Below are positions 20,481 through 29,910 of a stretch of DNA of 40,410 nucleotides, piece after piece; positions within the stretch are counted from its first letter, which is position 1, and each line of letters opens with the position of its first letter. The position numbers and the translations under genes are program-made. The DNA comes from Candidatus Shapirobacteria bacterium GW2011_GWF2_37_20 (GTDB lineage: Bacteria; Patescibacteriota; Microgenomatia; UBA12405), in NCBI GenBank assembly GCA_000989305.1, contig LBTB01000002.1, forward strand, positions 1-40,410, given 5' to 3'. The notes under the pieces were generated by a model. The model saw only the letters and a list, made by a program, of their open reading frames with translations. It did not search any database and had not been told where the DNA came from.

Positions 20481-21665
20481 TTAGCTTTTTATTATTAATA
20501 ATTGATTCAAGCCGAATAAAAATCTTTTATAAGATATTAATTTAAAACCTTCTTTTTTGACCCATGACTTCATCGTTTTTAGTTCAATAAATTTCTCGTG
20601 TTCCTCACTAGCACCACGACTAAAAAAACCTAATTTTGCACCGATGTCGTGAATATTTCGCGAGATTGGGTGGGGAGTTGTTATAATAATTTTCCCATTT
20701 TTCTTTAGTACTGGTTTAACAAGCTTAAAAAAAATTTCAGGCTGTTTTACGTGTTCTAAAAAAGCTAAAGCCACAACGTAATCAAATTTTATTTTTTTGA
20801 TATTACTTGGAATATTTTTCATTACATCATAAACAATTAGATTATTACGCTCACCCCCCCAAGCCTTAAATATATTAATTCCATAATAATCACAACAATT
20901 TAGATATTTTTTAAAACCACCACTACCACACCCTATGTCCAAGACCAACGAATATGGTTCAATAGACTTACTGGCTGCCAAATATCGTCTACTACGTAAA
21001 TATGGCGATAATTTGCCTTCAGATTCTTGAGAAATACTTAAGCTGTCTCCACTCGTTAAAATCATCTGCCACGGGAATGGGTATTCCTTTCTAATGATTT
21101 CAATATTTTCTCTCTTAATAAATTTAATAAAGTTTGATTTAGTCCAGTGATTTATATGTCCGGGGGTATTACCTAAATCAGACAAATACTTTCCTCTAGA
21201 CATATTCAAAATTCTCCAAATCGGTTCATTAGGAACTGAAACCAAAATATATTTCCTTGAAACTCTTTTTAACTCACGCAATGCTTTTTTGTAATTTTTT
21301 ACATGCTCCAATACTTCACAGCAAACAACTAAATCAAATTGCTTATCCTTAAACAAATGTAAGTTTTCTGCGTTCTGAACATTAAAACTAACATTCTTTA
21401 TACCTTCCAAACTCTTCTTAGCTTTCTTAACCTCACCGGCAGATAAATCAGTTGCCCAATATTTAGCTTTTGGAAAAATATTTACTAAACTTTTCAACAA
21501 ACTACCTTCACCAACACCAACCTCACAAATCGTTTTAATTTCACTTTCATCGATTTCACTTAATAAGGCCTTAAAAGATTCGAGAAAGTTATTCATTAAC
21601 AATTTTGAAACCGGGTTCTTGGTATTATATTTGTCCTCGTAATTACCTTCAACAAAGTTAGTCAT
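20481..21665 (-). CDS. Tandem double SAM-methyltransferase-domain protein
   Basis: Domain 1: ICEVGVGEGSLLKSLVNIFPKAKYWATDLS...FDLVVCCEVLEHVKNYKKALRELKRV. Domain 2: LVLDIGCGSGGFKKYLNCCDYYGINIF...FDYVVALAFLEHVKQPEIFFKLVKPVLKKNGKIIITTP. Confidence 0.9.
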   Translation of the reverse strand: MTNFVEGNYEDKYNTKNPVSKLLMNNFLESFKALLSEIDESEIKTICEVGVGEGSLLKSLVNIFPKAKYWATDLSAGEVKKAKKSLEGIKNVSFNVQNAENLHLFKDKQFDLVVCCEVLEHVKNYKKALRELKRVSRKYILVSVPNEPIWRILNMSRGKYLSDLGNTPGHINHWTKSNFIKFIKRENIEIIRKEYPFPWQMILTSGDSLSISQESEGKLSPYLRSRRYLAASKSIEPYSLVLDIGCGSGGFKKYLNCCDYYGINIFKAWGGERNNLIVYDVMKNIPSNIKKIKFDYVVALAFLEHVKQPEIFFKLVKPVLKKNGKIIITTPHPISRNIHDIGAKLGFFSRGASEEHEKFIELKTMKSWVKKEGFKLISYKRFLFGLNQLLIIKS

Positions 21666-21930
21666 CTTTTCTCTTTGCTAAAACTAAATTTCTAGAATAA
21701 AGCAAAATTTGTAAAAATCCTGTCAATAAAAACACCAAGTCAGATCTTACAAAAGCATAAATCAAAGTCATTACTGCTCCACAAAGACTTAAATACCAAA
21801 AAATATGAGGGATCACAGTCCTTTTTGCTTTTTCAGAATAGTACCATTGAATAATAAAACGGCCAAAAAATAACCCTTGAGCAGTCATTCCCCAAAAAGT
21901 CCAGAAATCAATTTTATAACTATTTAACAT
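21658..21930 (-). CDS. Small membrane protein with lipid-A biosynthesis N-terminal (LABN)-like domain
   Basis: FWTFWGMTAQGLFFGRFIIQWYYSEKAKRTVIPHIFWYLSLCGAVMTLIYAFVRSDLVFLLTGFLQILLYSRNLVL resembles the LABN domain. Confidence 0.82.
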   Translation of the reverse strand: MLNSYKIDFWTFWGMTAQGLFFGRFIIQWYYSEKAKRTVIPHIFWYLSLCGAVMTLIYAFVRSDLVFLLTGFLQILLYSRNLVLAKRKDD

Positions 21931-22861
21931 TTTCTTTTTGATATTTTAAAATTTTTTCCATTAATCGGCGGTTGATACTTATTAAATCAGCTAAAATTCC
22001 AAGTGCCAGCATCTGAATTGAACTAATAAGAAAGGCGCTTCCAAATATCAACGACTGGATATGTCCCGCAGCATCAGTGGGAATGAACAAGTAAAAATAT
22101 ATAAATCTCAACATAAAAAACAATGCCGGTATCACCAATATAACTGCAATTATTAAAAAGGTCTTAAAGGGCTCGTACACTGCAAACACCCTTAATAAAT
22201 TTACTGACGATTTCCTTATGTGTTGCCAAATATTTTTGAATAAACGCGATTCACGGGTTGGTGAATTTATTATTATTGGTATTGACACAATCTTTAAACC
22301 TTTTTTGCCAGCCTGAACTATTGTGTCAATACAATAAGAAAACTTTGTAATTGTATTTAATTCTAATAATGATTCTCTGGAGTACGCTCTAAATCCAGAC
22401 ACTGCATCCGGAACATCTGTTCCAGATAAATACCTCACGGCAAAACTCCCTATACTCTGTAAATTCTTCTTATTTTTTGAAAAAAATTTTACTTTCTTAG
22501 TCTGTCTATTAGCGATTACTATATCAGCTTTACCTTCAATGATCGGGGCCACCAAATCATTTATATATTTTCCCGGGTATTGATCATCACCATCAGTATT
22601 AACTAAAATATCTGCCCCGGCTCGTAAAGCGGCTTCTACACCATCACTAAAAGATACGCCTAAACCTTGATTCATTTTGTGTTTAATAATCCTATCAACT
22701 CTAAACTTTTGGGCTATTTTAACGGTATTATCAATTGAACCATCATCAATAATTTGCACCTCAATATTACTAATTCCCTTAATTTTCTTCGGAATTTGGC
22801 CTAACACCTTTTCCAGGCTTTTTTCTTCGTTATAGCAGGGAATTTGTACAACCAATTTCAT
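21920..22861 (-). CDS. Glycosyltransferase family 2 (polyprenyl-P-sugar transferase-like) with C-terminal TM segments
   Basis: LVVQIPCYNEEKSLEKVLGQIP, QIIDDGSIDNTVKIA, LVNTDGDDQYPGKYI, ISGFRAYS-type segment AVSGFRAYSRESLL. ATG at 22861 preferred over TTG at 22876. Confidence 0.92.
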   Translation of the reverse strand: MKLVVQIPCYNEEKSLEKVLGQIPKKIKGISNIEVQIIDDGSIDNTVKIAQKFRVDRIIKHKMNQGLGVSFSDGVEAALRAGADILVNTDGDDQYPGKYINDLVAPIIEGKADIVIANRQTKKVKFFSKNKKNLQSIGSFAVRYLSGTDVPDAVSGFRAYSRESLLELNTITKFSYCIDTIVQAGKKGLKIVSIPIIINSPTRESRLFKNIWQHIRKSSVNLLRVFAVYEPFKTFLIIAVILVIPALFFMLRFIYFYLFIPTDAAGHIQSLIFGSAFLISSIQMLALGILADLISINRRLMEKILKYQKENVK

Positions 22862-22871
22862 ATTCAATTCT

Positions 22872-22915
22872 ACCAAATAAGTTCGTCAAAAATCATTTTT
22901 AACTTTTTATTTGGT
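22872..22915 (-). repeat. Long inverted repeat in the leader of the GT2 gene 21920-22861
   Basis: ACCAAATAA (22872-22880) and TTATTTGGT (22907-22915), with further pairing GTT/AAC and AAAAAT/ATTTTT inside. Confidence 0.55.
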
Positions 22916-23006
22916 GTCACAAAAAATACTGCTACAATCAGCTTCACCTTGAATACTTACCTTAAAATTAGGATATATATTCATATATAAAGCCAATTTA
23001 CCCGAA

Positions 23007-24038
23007 TTACATCAAAACAAATTTATTGTAGTAGATATAAAAAGGATTCACAAACAATTTTATTAAAACATTATTCATCACTTTAAAGTCTAGTCTTGAT
23101 TCAAAATTTTCAAAAACCACCTTGTCGTCCACTATTCTGGTTGATTGAACTGCTTCCCTGTATTTTTTAACAGTTTTTAAGTTTTTTAAAATATAAAAAT
23201 ACGATTTCAACTTCAAGTGAAACCAACCTGTAAATAATGAATAAACTATCATCAAAATTTCATTTATAACAATGATTGGCATTAGCTTCCAAAGTGTCAA
23301 CTTCTCATAATTTTCAAAAATTATCATCAACCTATTTTTCTCAGAGTGATACATTTTATTTTTATTTTTTGAAAATGAATACTTATGCCAGATTTTCCCT
23401 TTTACTGACAAAAAGTGTTTATAGCCCTTAAGTAGGCCTCGCCAAGAATAGTTCTGGTCCTCGTTATACATAAAAAAATCTTCATCAAACAAACCAACAG
23501 CCTTGTAATAATCTTTCGAAATTAACATCGCAGTCCCAGAAGCAGACACAATTTGTCGGTCAAGTTTTGGAATTTTTTCTGTTAAATAATTACCACAATA
23601 TCCATATCCCAAATAATGAATTACATTCCCAATGGTATTAATTTTATTAGGCAAATCATAAAGCATCACCGCAGGCTGAACCAAACCAACCTTATGTTTT
23701 ATAGAATTCATCTCGTATGAACTTACTAAATTATTCAATAGGTATTTGTCAACCTTCGTGTCGGCGTTTAACACCAAGCAAAAATCCGCCTTATCAGTAA
23801 AAGCTTTTTTAATTAATTTATTATTCCCTCCTGCATAACCACTATTATCCGTAAACTGGAAAGTTTTTACACTTGGAAAATTTTTTTTAATGTAATCAAC
23901 AGATCCATCATTAGAATTGTTGTCGGCATACCAAATCTTATAACTCTTATAACTTTGTTTAAGTAAAGATCTAATACACTCATCAACGTTATTTATATCT
24001 TTATATCCCAGAATCAAGACAAAAACAGACTTTATCAC
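23007..24038 (-). CDS. Glycosyltransferase family 2 (rhamnosyltransferase-like)
   Basis: FVLILGYKDINNVDECIRSLLKQSYKSYKIWYADNNSNDGS, DNSGYAGGNNKLI, LVLNADTKVD, FFMYNEDQNYSWRGLLKGYK. Confidence 0.9.
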   Translation of the reverse strand: MIKSVFVLILGYKDINNVDECIRSLLKQSYKSYKIWYADNNSNDGSVDYIKKNFPSVKTFQFTDNSGYAGGNNKLIKKAFTDKADFCLVLNADTKVDKYLLNNLVSSYEMNSIKHKVGLVQPAVMLYDLPNKINTIGNVIHYLGYGYCGNYLTEKIPKLDRQIVSASGTAMLISKDYYKAVGLFDEDFFMYNEDQNYSWRGLLKGYKHFLSVKGKIWHKYSFSKNKNKMYHSEKNRLMIIFENYEKLTLWKLMPIIVINEILMIVYSLFTGWFHLKLKSYFYILKNLKTVKKYREAVQSTRIVDDKVVFENFESRLDFKVMNNVLIKLFVNPFYIYYNKFVLM

Positions 24039-24367
24039 TTTTCTTTTTTTAGAGATATTATTCTAACCAGTTTCTCTATTTGTTGCTGCAATTTATTAAT
24101 ACGAAGATGATTCTCAAACATTACGTAGGCCAGCACAATCAGCGCCGCCACTGCTGCAAAATCAAAGGTTCTTATAAAGAACAATTCTTTTATAAATGGC
24201 TCGATTGACTTTGGAAACAATGTAATCCATATCAACCCCCCCCATAAAATAAACCACACCATTACTCCTTTAAAACCAATATCCTTCTTCTTCCAATGCA
24301 AAAACAGGTTATAAAGCATCAAGAAGCCAAAAGACGCTACAATTAGTTGTACACCTACAATATTCAT
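24035..24367 (-). CDS. DUF2304-like small membrane protein
   Basis: 110 aa, three hydrophobic segments, VWFILWGGLIWITLFPKSIEPF and C-terminal coil LRINKLQQQIEKLVRII, adjacent to a GT2 gene as is usual for DUF2304. Confidence 0.8.
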   Translation of the reverse strand: MNIVGVQLIVASFGFLMLYNLFLHWKKKDIGFKGVMVWFILWGGLIWITLFPKSIEPFIKELFFIRTFDFAAVAALIVLAYVMFENHLRINKLQQQIEKLVRIISLKKEK

Positions 24368-25038
24368 TATTTTTCAAAATACCAAAAGGGGATTTTTAAT
24401 AATATTTTAAAAGCATCAAATATAGTTACCCCTTTATACTTATCAATATAAATTGTATCAACTTTTACCTCTTTAAACTCAATATTATTTTTTCCCGCCC
24501 TGGCAGCAATCTCTGTTTCCACCCCATAGCGTCCTGAAGTCCACTTAATTTTAGGGTAAATTTTTAATTTAAAACCAAAATAACCACACAACAAATCAGA
24601 ACGGTTTATTTTAAATAAAACTTTAATTAAATTTATTGAAAACATATTTCCCAATTTTCTGACTACCGGCATTTCCGCCCCCATGCTTCGGTAACCAAAA
24701 ACCAAATCATTATTCATTAATACTTTTCCAAACTCAACCAAATGCTTTGGGTTATGTTGACCATCAGCATCAATAAAAACCACCGCCTCCATCTTTCTTT
24801 TTTTGGCCATTTTAATTCCGGTCTTCATCGCAGCCCCTTTACCCAAGTTAATTAAGTGTTTTAATAAAATTACCCTCTTTTCTTTGTCAAAACTATTTTT
24901 CAATAATTCATAAGAGTTATCATCAGAGCCATCGTCAACCACAATTATTAAATTTCTACTACAATTCAAAATACCGTTTACTGTCTCAACGGCTCTTTTT
25001 CCCTCATTATATTCCGGAACGATTATGCCAATTTTCAT
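24367..25038 (-). CDS. Glycosyltransferase family 2 (dolichyl/polyprenyl-phosphate sugar synthase-like)
   Basis: IIVPEYNEGKRAVETVNGIL, VVDDGSDDNSYELL, NLGKGAAMKTGIKMA, VFIDADGQHNPKHL. Confidence 0.93.
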   Translation of the reverse strand: MKIGIIVPEYNEGKRAVETVNGILNCSRNLIIVVDDGSDDNSYELLKNSFDKEKRVILLKHLINLGKGAAMKTGIKMAKKRKMEAVVFIDADGQHNPKHLVEFGKVLMNNDLVFGYRSMGAEMPVVRKLGNMFSINLIKVLFKINRSDLLCGYFGFKLKIYPKIKWTSGRYGVETEIAARAGKNNIEFKEVKVDTIYIDKYKGVTIFDAFKILLKIPFWYFEK

Positions 25039-26594
25039 TTCTTTCTTAACTCAACCAAATAAATCTTGCATTCTCCTAAACATCCATCTTTAACCTGAGT
25101 TAACTTAAAACTATCTTCTAAATTTTTATACTCTGGCTCCTTTGAGCCTTTATAATTCTTTAAATAATAATTGGTGACATACACCTTCTTCCCTTCAGTC
25201 AACAATCGCCTATACAAACTCACAATTGTTTTATCATCTTCATATATCTTTTCAATAAACCCCTTACCTTTTCCAGAAAATTCCTGAGAAACTGATATGG
25301 GTAAGTATTGATAATTTCCGTTACCAAAATACATTACATAAAAAGGGTTTATCAACGAACCCAAATAAGTATCATTGTTTTCTTCTCTAAAATAACTATT
25401 AAAATTTTCCATTGCCCGATAATTCCACGGCACCTCATTTTCCTCCAAACGATTGTTTAATATCTGTCTCTTTAGACTTGTTACTTTTCGCTCATAAAAC
25501 CCATTAATAGTTCCCCTCGATAAAAAGTAAATTCCCAAAAATATAATAATCAAAAAAGGACTTTTAAATTTTTCAAACAATATTCCGGCAAATATCAAAA
25601 AAAGGGGAACCACGGTCGATATATATCTTCCTTCCGGATAACTCATCAGTGAATGAAATACTGTTACCATCAGAATCACTGATCCTAAAATAAAAATATT
25701 TATTCTAAATTTTCTTAAAAATAATCCAAAAAGCATCCCAAATAAAGCCAAAATTCCGACAAACTTTTCTATTTGCTGGTTGTTGTACCACAAGTATTTT
25801 CCATCAATTCCAACAAACTCCTTCAAAAAAATCGGCAATGTTTTACCTAAAAACACCGGTGAAAAATTATTACCTGCACCAGACAATGCCTCAATATTTG
25901 GTAAAACAATTTTTGACAGTGTCACTACTACAACCAAAACTAACAAAGGAATTAAAAACCAGTACATTTTTTTTGGAATCTTGTATAAAAATTTTGAACT
26001 AATTATTTTAATCATTAAAACAATTCCAAAAACAACCAATACCGGAAAACTAGAAACCTTTGTAAAAGCCAAAATTGGTATTATCAATAAAGACAATATA
26101 AAGTTTTTTAAATCAAGCTTTTTTATCATCAAAATTGCCGCCGCCAAGGTCAATGGGATCAGTAAATTTTCAGCCATCAAAAGAGTGGGTAGATTATAAA
26201 AATAAAAATTAGTGACCAACACCAACCCCAAAGCAAATTTCAATAAATAACCTTCTTTTCCAAAAAATTCTTTAATTAATATTAAAAATAAATAAATACT
26301 AATAAAATCTAATAATAAGTTGAGAAAATAGTAACTTCTGACATCATTAAATATTTTAAAAAACGGCACTAAAGTCAATCCGTATAAGGGTGGTACTATT
26401 CTCCTTATCTCTACTCCATGCGCTACCATTTTAAACCCATTACCATGAACTAAATTCCAAGCGGGAACAGAATAATAAAAAGTATCCGGCCCTGGCTCCA
26501 GATTAGATATTAAGTTATTAGTTATAAAAGGATCTTTTATTGCCAAGGCAAAATATATTATTCCCAAGACAATAAAAATTAACCAATTTTTCAT
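25035..26594 (-). CDS. GT-C-like (PMT/ArnT-type) multi-pass membrane glycosyltransferase
   Basis: EPGPDTFYYSVPAWNLVHGNGF first-loop motif and many TM segments; 4-nt overlaps with neighbours. Confidence 0.75.
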   Translation of the reverse strand: MKNWLIFIVLGIIYFALAIKDPFITNNLISNLEPGPDTFYYSVPAWNLVHGNGFKMVAHGVEIRRIVPPLYGLTLVPFFKIFNDVRSYYFLNLLLDFISIYLFLILIKEFFGKEGYLLKFALGLVLVTNFYFYNLPTLLMAENLLIPLTLAAAILMIKKLDLKNFILSLLIIPILAFTKVSSFPVLVVFGIVLMIKIISSKFLYKIPKKMYWFLIPLLVLVVVVTLSKIVLPNIEALSGAGNNFSPVFLGKTLPIFLKEFVGIDGKYLWYNNQQIEKFVGILALFGMLFGLFLRKFRINIFILGSVILMVTVFHSLMSYPEGRYISTVVPLFLIFAGILFEKFKSPFLIIIFLGIYFLSRGTINGFYERKVTSLKRQILNNRLEENEVPWNYRAMENFNSYFREENNDTYLGSLINPFYVMYFGNGNYQYLPISVSQEFSGKGKGFIEKIYEDDKTIVSLYRRLLTEGKKVYVTNYYLKNYKGSKEPEYKNLEDSFKLTQVKDGCLGECKIYLVELRKK

Positions 26595-27854
26595 CTTCCC
26601 ACAGATATATAGTTAAATCCTTTGTCTTTCATTTCTTTCACATTAAATACGTTCCTACCATCAACTATGTTTGGACTTTTCATCAAAGATTTTATTTTTT
26701 TTAAATCCGCTTCTTTAAATACTTTCCATTCTGTCGTTATTACCAAACAATCTGCACCTTCTACTGCCTTATAAAAGTCAGGTGCAAATTCCAAATTATC
26801 TATCATTTTTTTTGCTCCTTCCGAAGCCACTGGATCAAAAACTACTAAATTTACATCTCTATCTTGTAGCTGTTTAATCGTCGGTTTCTGCCTTAAAAGC
26901 CAATCCCCACAAAGCAATCTTTTTTCCGCTTAAATTTTCTCCAATCAGTTGTTGAATCTTTGGTAATAAAGATTTCTTCTGGGCCTCATTGGTTGCCTCT
27001 ACTGATTCTAAGATATCAAAACCAACATTGTTTTCATGAGCTATCTGGATTAACCCCTTAACATCCTTTGGAAAACAGGAGCCACCATAACCCACACCAG
27101 CATTTAAGAAAGCATATTTTCCAATTCTTTTATCCAACCTCATTCCCTGAGCCACTTCGGTTACATCGGCTCCCACCTTTTCACAAATATTGGCAATTGA
27201 ATTAATAAAAGAAATCGAAGTCGCCAGATAAGCGTTTGAGGCGTATTTAATCATCTCTGCAGTCTTGATATTGGTCATCACCCTCTCTCCGGACAGGGGA
27301 GCGTATAAATCTAACATCACTTTTTGTCCCTTTTCGCCTCCATTACCAATTACAATCCGGTCTGGATTCATAAAATCATCAACCGCACTTCCTTCCCGTA
27401 AAAACTCAGGGTTAGATACAATATCAAATTCTCCTTTATAATGAGCAGAAATAATTCTGGAAACTACATCACCGGTTCCTATTGGTACTGTTGACTTATT
27501 AACAATTACTTTATATCCGTTCATGGCTTTTCCAATCGATTCTGCAGCTGACTTTACATATTCCAGATTAACCGAACCATCTGACATTGGCGGCGTACCC
27601 ACAGCAATAAAAACAACTTCAGACTTAGAAATAGCCTCATTTATATTAGTCGTAAAAACCAAACTTTTATTCTCAAAATTCTTTTTAACTAACTCTTCTA
27701 AACCCGGTTCATATATCGGAATAATGCCTTTTATCAAATTTTCAATTTTATTCTTATCAATATCCACACAGATTACTTTATGTCCTATTTCCGCCAAACA
27801 GGTACCTGTAACCAAGCCTACATAACCAGTTCCGATTACTGCTACATTTTTCAT
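26591..27854 (-). pseudogene. ugd: UDP-glucose 6-dehydrogenase, frameshifted/deleted (ORFs 26874-27854 and 26591-26917)
   Basis: N-part MKNVAVIGTGYVGLVTGTCLAEIGHKVICVD...GGSCFPKDVKGL...LWGLAFKAETDD then TAA. The C-part continues in another frame as IKQLQDRDVNLVVFDPVASEGAKK...GADCLVITTEWKVF...IVDGRNVFN. The conserved (M/I)REAPS-type segment between them is missing. Confidence 0.9.
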
Positions 27855-28053
27855 GTCTATATTATGCCTTTTTTTAGTGTCATTTCCAAGCCTTTACTCC
27901 GGTTTCATCTATTTCACTTCCAACATCATCAAAAGATATTCTTAGCAAGAATTCAGTGCCGGCTATTTTTCCACCTTTAGTGCTGATCCGCTTCACGACG
28001 GCATCATGTTAAAACCAGCCCTGGATGTCAGTAGGGGGCTCTCCGCTTAATCT

Positions 28054-29910
28054 CTACTTTTTCACCCTCATTAAAGGTACCCTCTCCATATCATTGAAAA
28101 TCTTCGCCAGTTTACTCAGGTCATTATCGGAAACCCCACTTTTCAAACTATATTCCAGCACTTTATCATCAAGCACATAACTAGCCTTCATCAGCTCTAC
28201 CGAGTCTTTGTCCATATTTTTAATAAAATAGTTCTCCATTATCCCGCTCTCTATCCTTGCCTCAACATAACTTACCCCACTTTCAAAATACAGTGGCCTA
28301 CTTGCACCATTGGTAATAAAATCAATTACAACCGGTAACTCTTGACTCTGGTTTATTGACAACATCTCCCTTATCTCATTTCTTCGAAGTCCAGTCATCC
28401 TCCATTGAAAAGAAATTACTACCCAAAGTATCAGTAAGGTGTTTACTACCAGTACCACTCCCAGCATCCCTCTCAGTGCCTTCAAAAATCGCTTATTTTC
28501 CTTGAAAGCCCAGCAAAAGGACAAAACCGGTAAAAAATATAAAAATGGGACATACCTGGCCCACCAGGACTCGGGATTTAGCCAAGTAGCTATTAAAATC
28601 ATCAGCCAAATAAAGATTAGTTCTATAAAGTGCTTAGAATTTACCAACATCAAAGCTAATAAAATCAATAGAGACAATATTAGTGCTCCTGAAAACCAAA
28701 CTCCGAATCCTGCCACTCGAACATCAGAATAATTAAAAGCTAACAATTCGTCTTTATGTATTAAAAATGGAACTTTCAACTCACTGACACTCTCGTCCAT
28801 TGCTCGACTGTCGTAACTAATCAAATGCGCGCTTGAAGAAACTGAAAAAATTGAATACCAAAATTTCCACCACCAACTCTTACCCGAAAAATTGCTAGGA
28901 GAATTTGCCGCCGACATAAATCTCCACACATTCCCATCAACTTCAAAACGCGGAGAAATTGTCCTATTATCAACCTCAAATTTTGAGGGATAAATTGGAT
29001 AAAAGGGATTTCCGTATCTTACTGTATTTGAAATATATGGATCAAAACCCAAAAGTAAAATTCCAACTATTCCAGCTAAAACAAAAATTTTAATCCATCT
29101 TTTAATCAATTCTTTGTGCCTTAAATATAGATAAAAAAGAATCATCACAAACAGCACAAAAACGTAAGCCAAGTTTGGCCATTTAATATTAAATAAAATT
29201 ACCGAGATTAAAAAGATAGAAAAGTCAGACCCCTTTATGTGAACTTTTTTGTCAATAAATATAAAAATATTCCACATCAAAAGTCCAAATAAAGAAGCAA
29301 TTAAGGTATCGACACTAAAAGTATTTAGCTGGCTAACGCAAATTGGATTAAAAGCTACCAAGCCCGAAACTAGAACTGATGTTTTTTTGTTAATTAATTT
29401 ATGTCTCAAATACCAATAACCCACCAAAAAATTTGACACTATAAACAACAAGTTCAATATTTTTGACATTTCCAGGTTTCCCAGCACCTTATATATCGCC
29501 CCAGATACTATCCAAAAAAATCTTGGAAAATGATTTAACCAAATACTGTGAGTACTGTCCCACACATCCGGAACAATCAATTCTTTAATTGGATTCCAGC
29601 CTAAAGCAATCTGCAGTACCCCCATCTGCTGGTAACTCTGCCCATCCCCGCTAAAATCGATAAAATATCGACTTATAAGTAACGCCAAAATTATAAGTCC
29701 ACCAAAAACTATCAAATAATATTTTAAAAATCGTCTATCAAGTAAACCCCAATAAATGACCAACATCACCACAGAAATAAAAATATTTATAAACGAAATT
29801 TTCCAATTCAAAAAATAAAATAAAGTTGAGGCACAAAATATACTAAAAAAGGAAAATATGATTCCCATTCCCAGATTGTAACCAAAAAATTTCATTTCTT
29901 TATTTCTCAT
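28054..29910 (-). CDS. Multi-pass membrane protein, GT-C-like
   Basis: 618 aa, about 12 hydrophobic segments; early acidic/loop region FSGDGQSYQQMGVLQIALGWNP. Confidence 0.7.
   Translation of the reverse strand: MRNKEMKFFGYNLGMGIIFSFFSIFCASTLFYFLNWKISFINIFISVVMLVIYWGLLDRRFLKYYLIVFGGLIILALLISRYFIDFSGDGQSYQQMGVLQIALGWNPIKELIVPDVWDSTHSIWLNHFPRFFWIVSGAIYKVLGNLEMSKILNLLFIVSNFLVGYWYLRHKLINKKTSVLVSGLVAFNPICVSQLNTFSVDTLIASLFGLLMWNIFIFIDKKVHIKGSDFSIFLISVILFNIKWPNLAYVFVLFVMILFYLYLRHKELIKRWIKIFVLAGIVGILLLGFDPYISNTVRYGNPFYPIYPSKFEVDNRTISPRFEVDGNVWRFMSAANSPSNFSGKSWWWKFWYSIFSVSSSAHLISYDSRAMDESVSELKVPFLIHKDELLAFNYSDVRVAGFGVWFSGALILSLLILLALMLVNSKHFIELIFIWLMILIATWLNPESWWARYVPFLYFLPVLSFCWAFKENKRFLKALRGMLGVVLVVNTLLILWVVISFQWRMTGLRRNEIREMLSINQSQELPVVIDFITNGASRPLYFESGVSYVEARIESGIMENYFIKNMDKDSVELMKASYVLDDKVLEYSLKSGVSDNDLSKLAKIFNDMERVPLMRVKK

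Noticed and set aside
22974-22989. TATATATTCATATATA palindrome
   Set aside because: Alternating AT tract expected by chance in AT-rich intergenic DNA; no clear promoter context.
28012-28056. Stop-codon readthrough/recoding joining the 28054-29910 gene to the downstream peptide
   Set aside because: It would need suppression of both TAG and TAA. Shared frame has a one-in-three chance, and TAA recoding is not expected; a decayed fragment is simpler.
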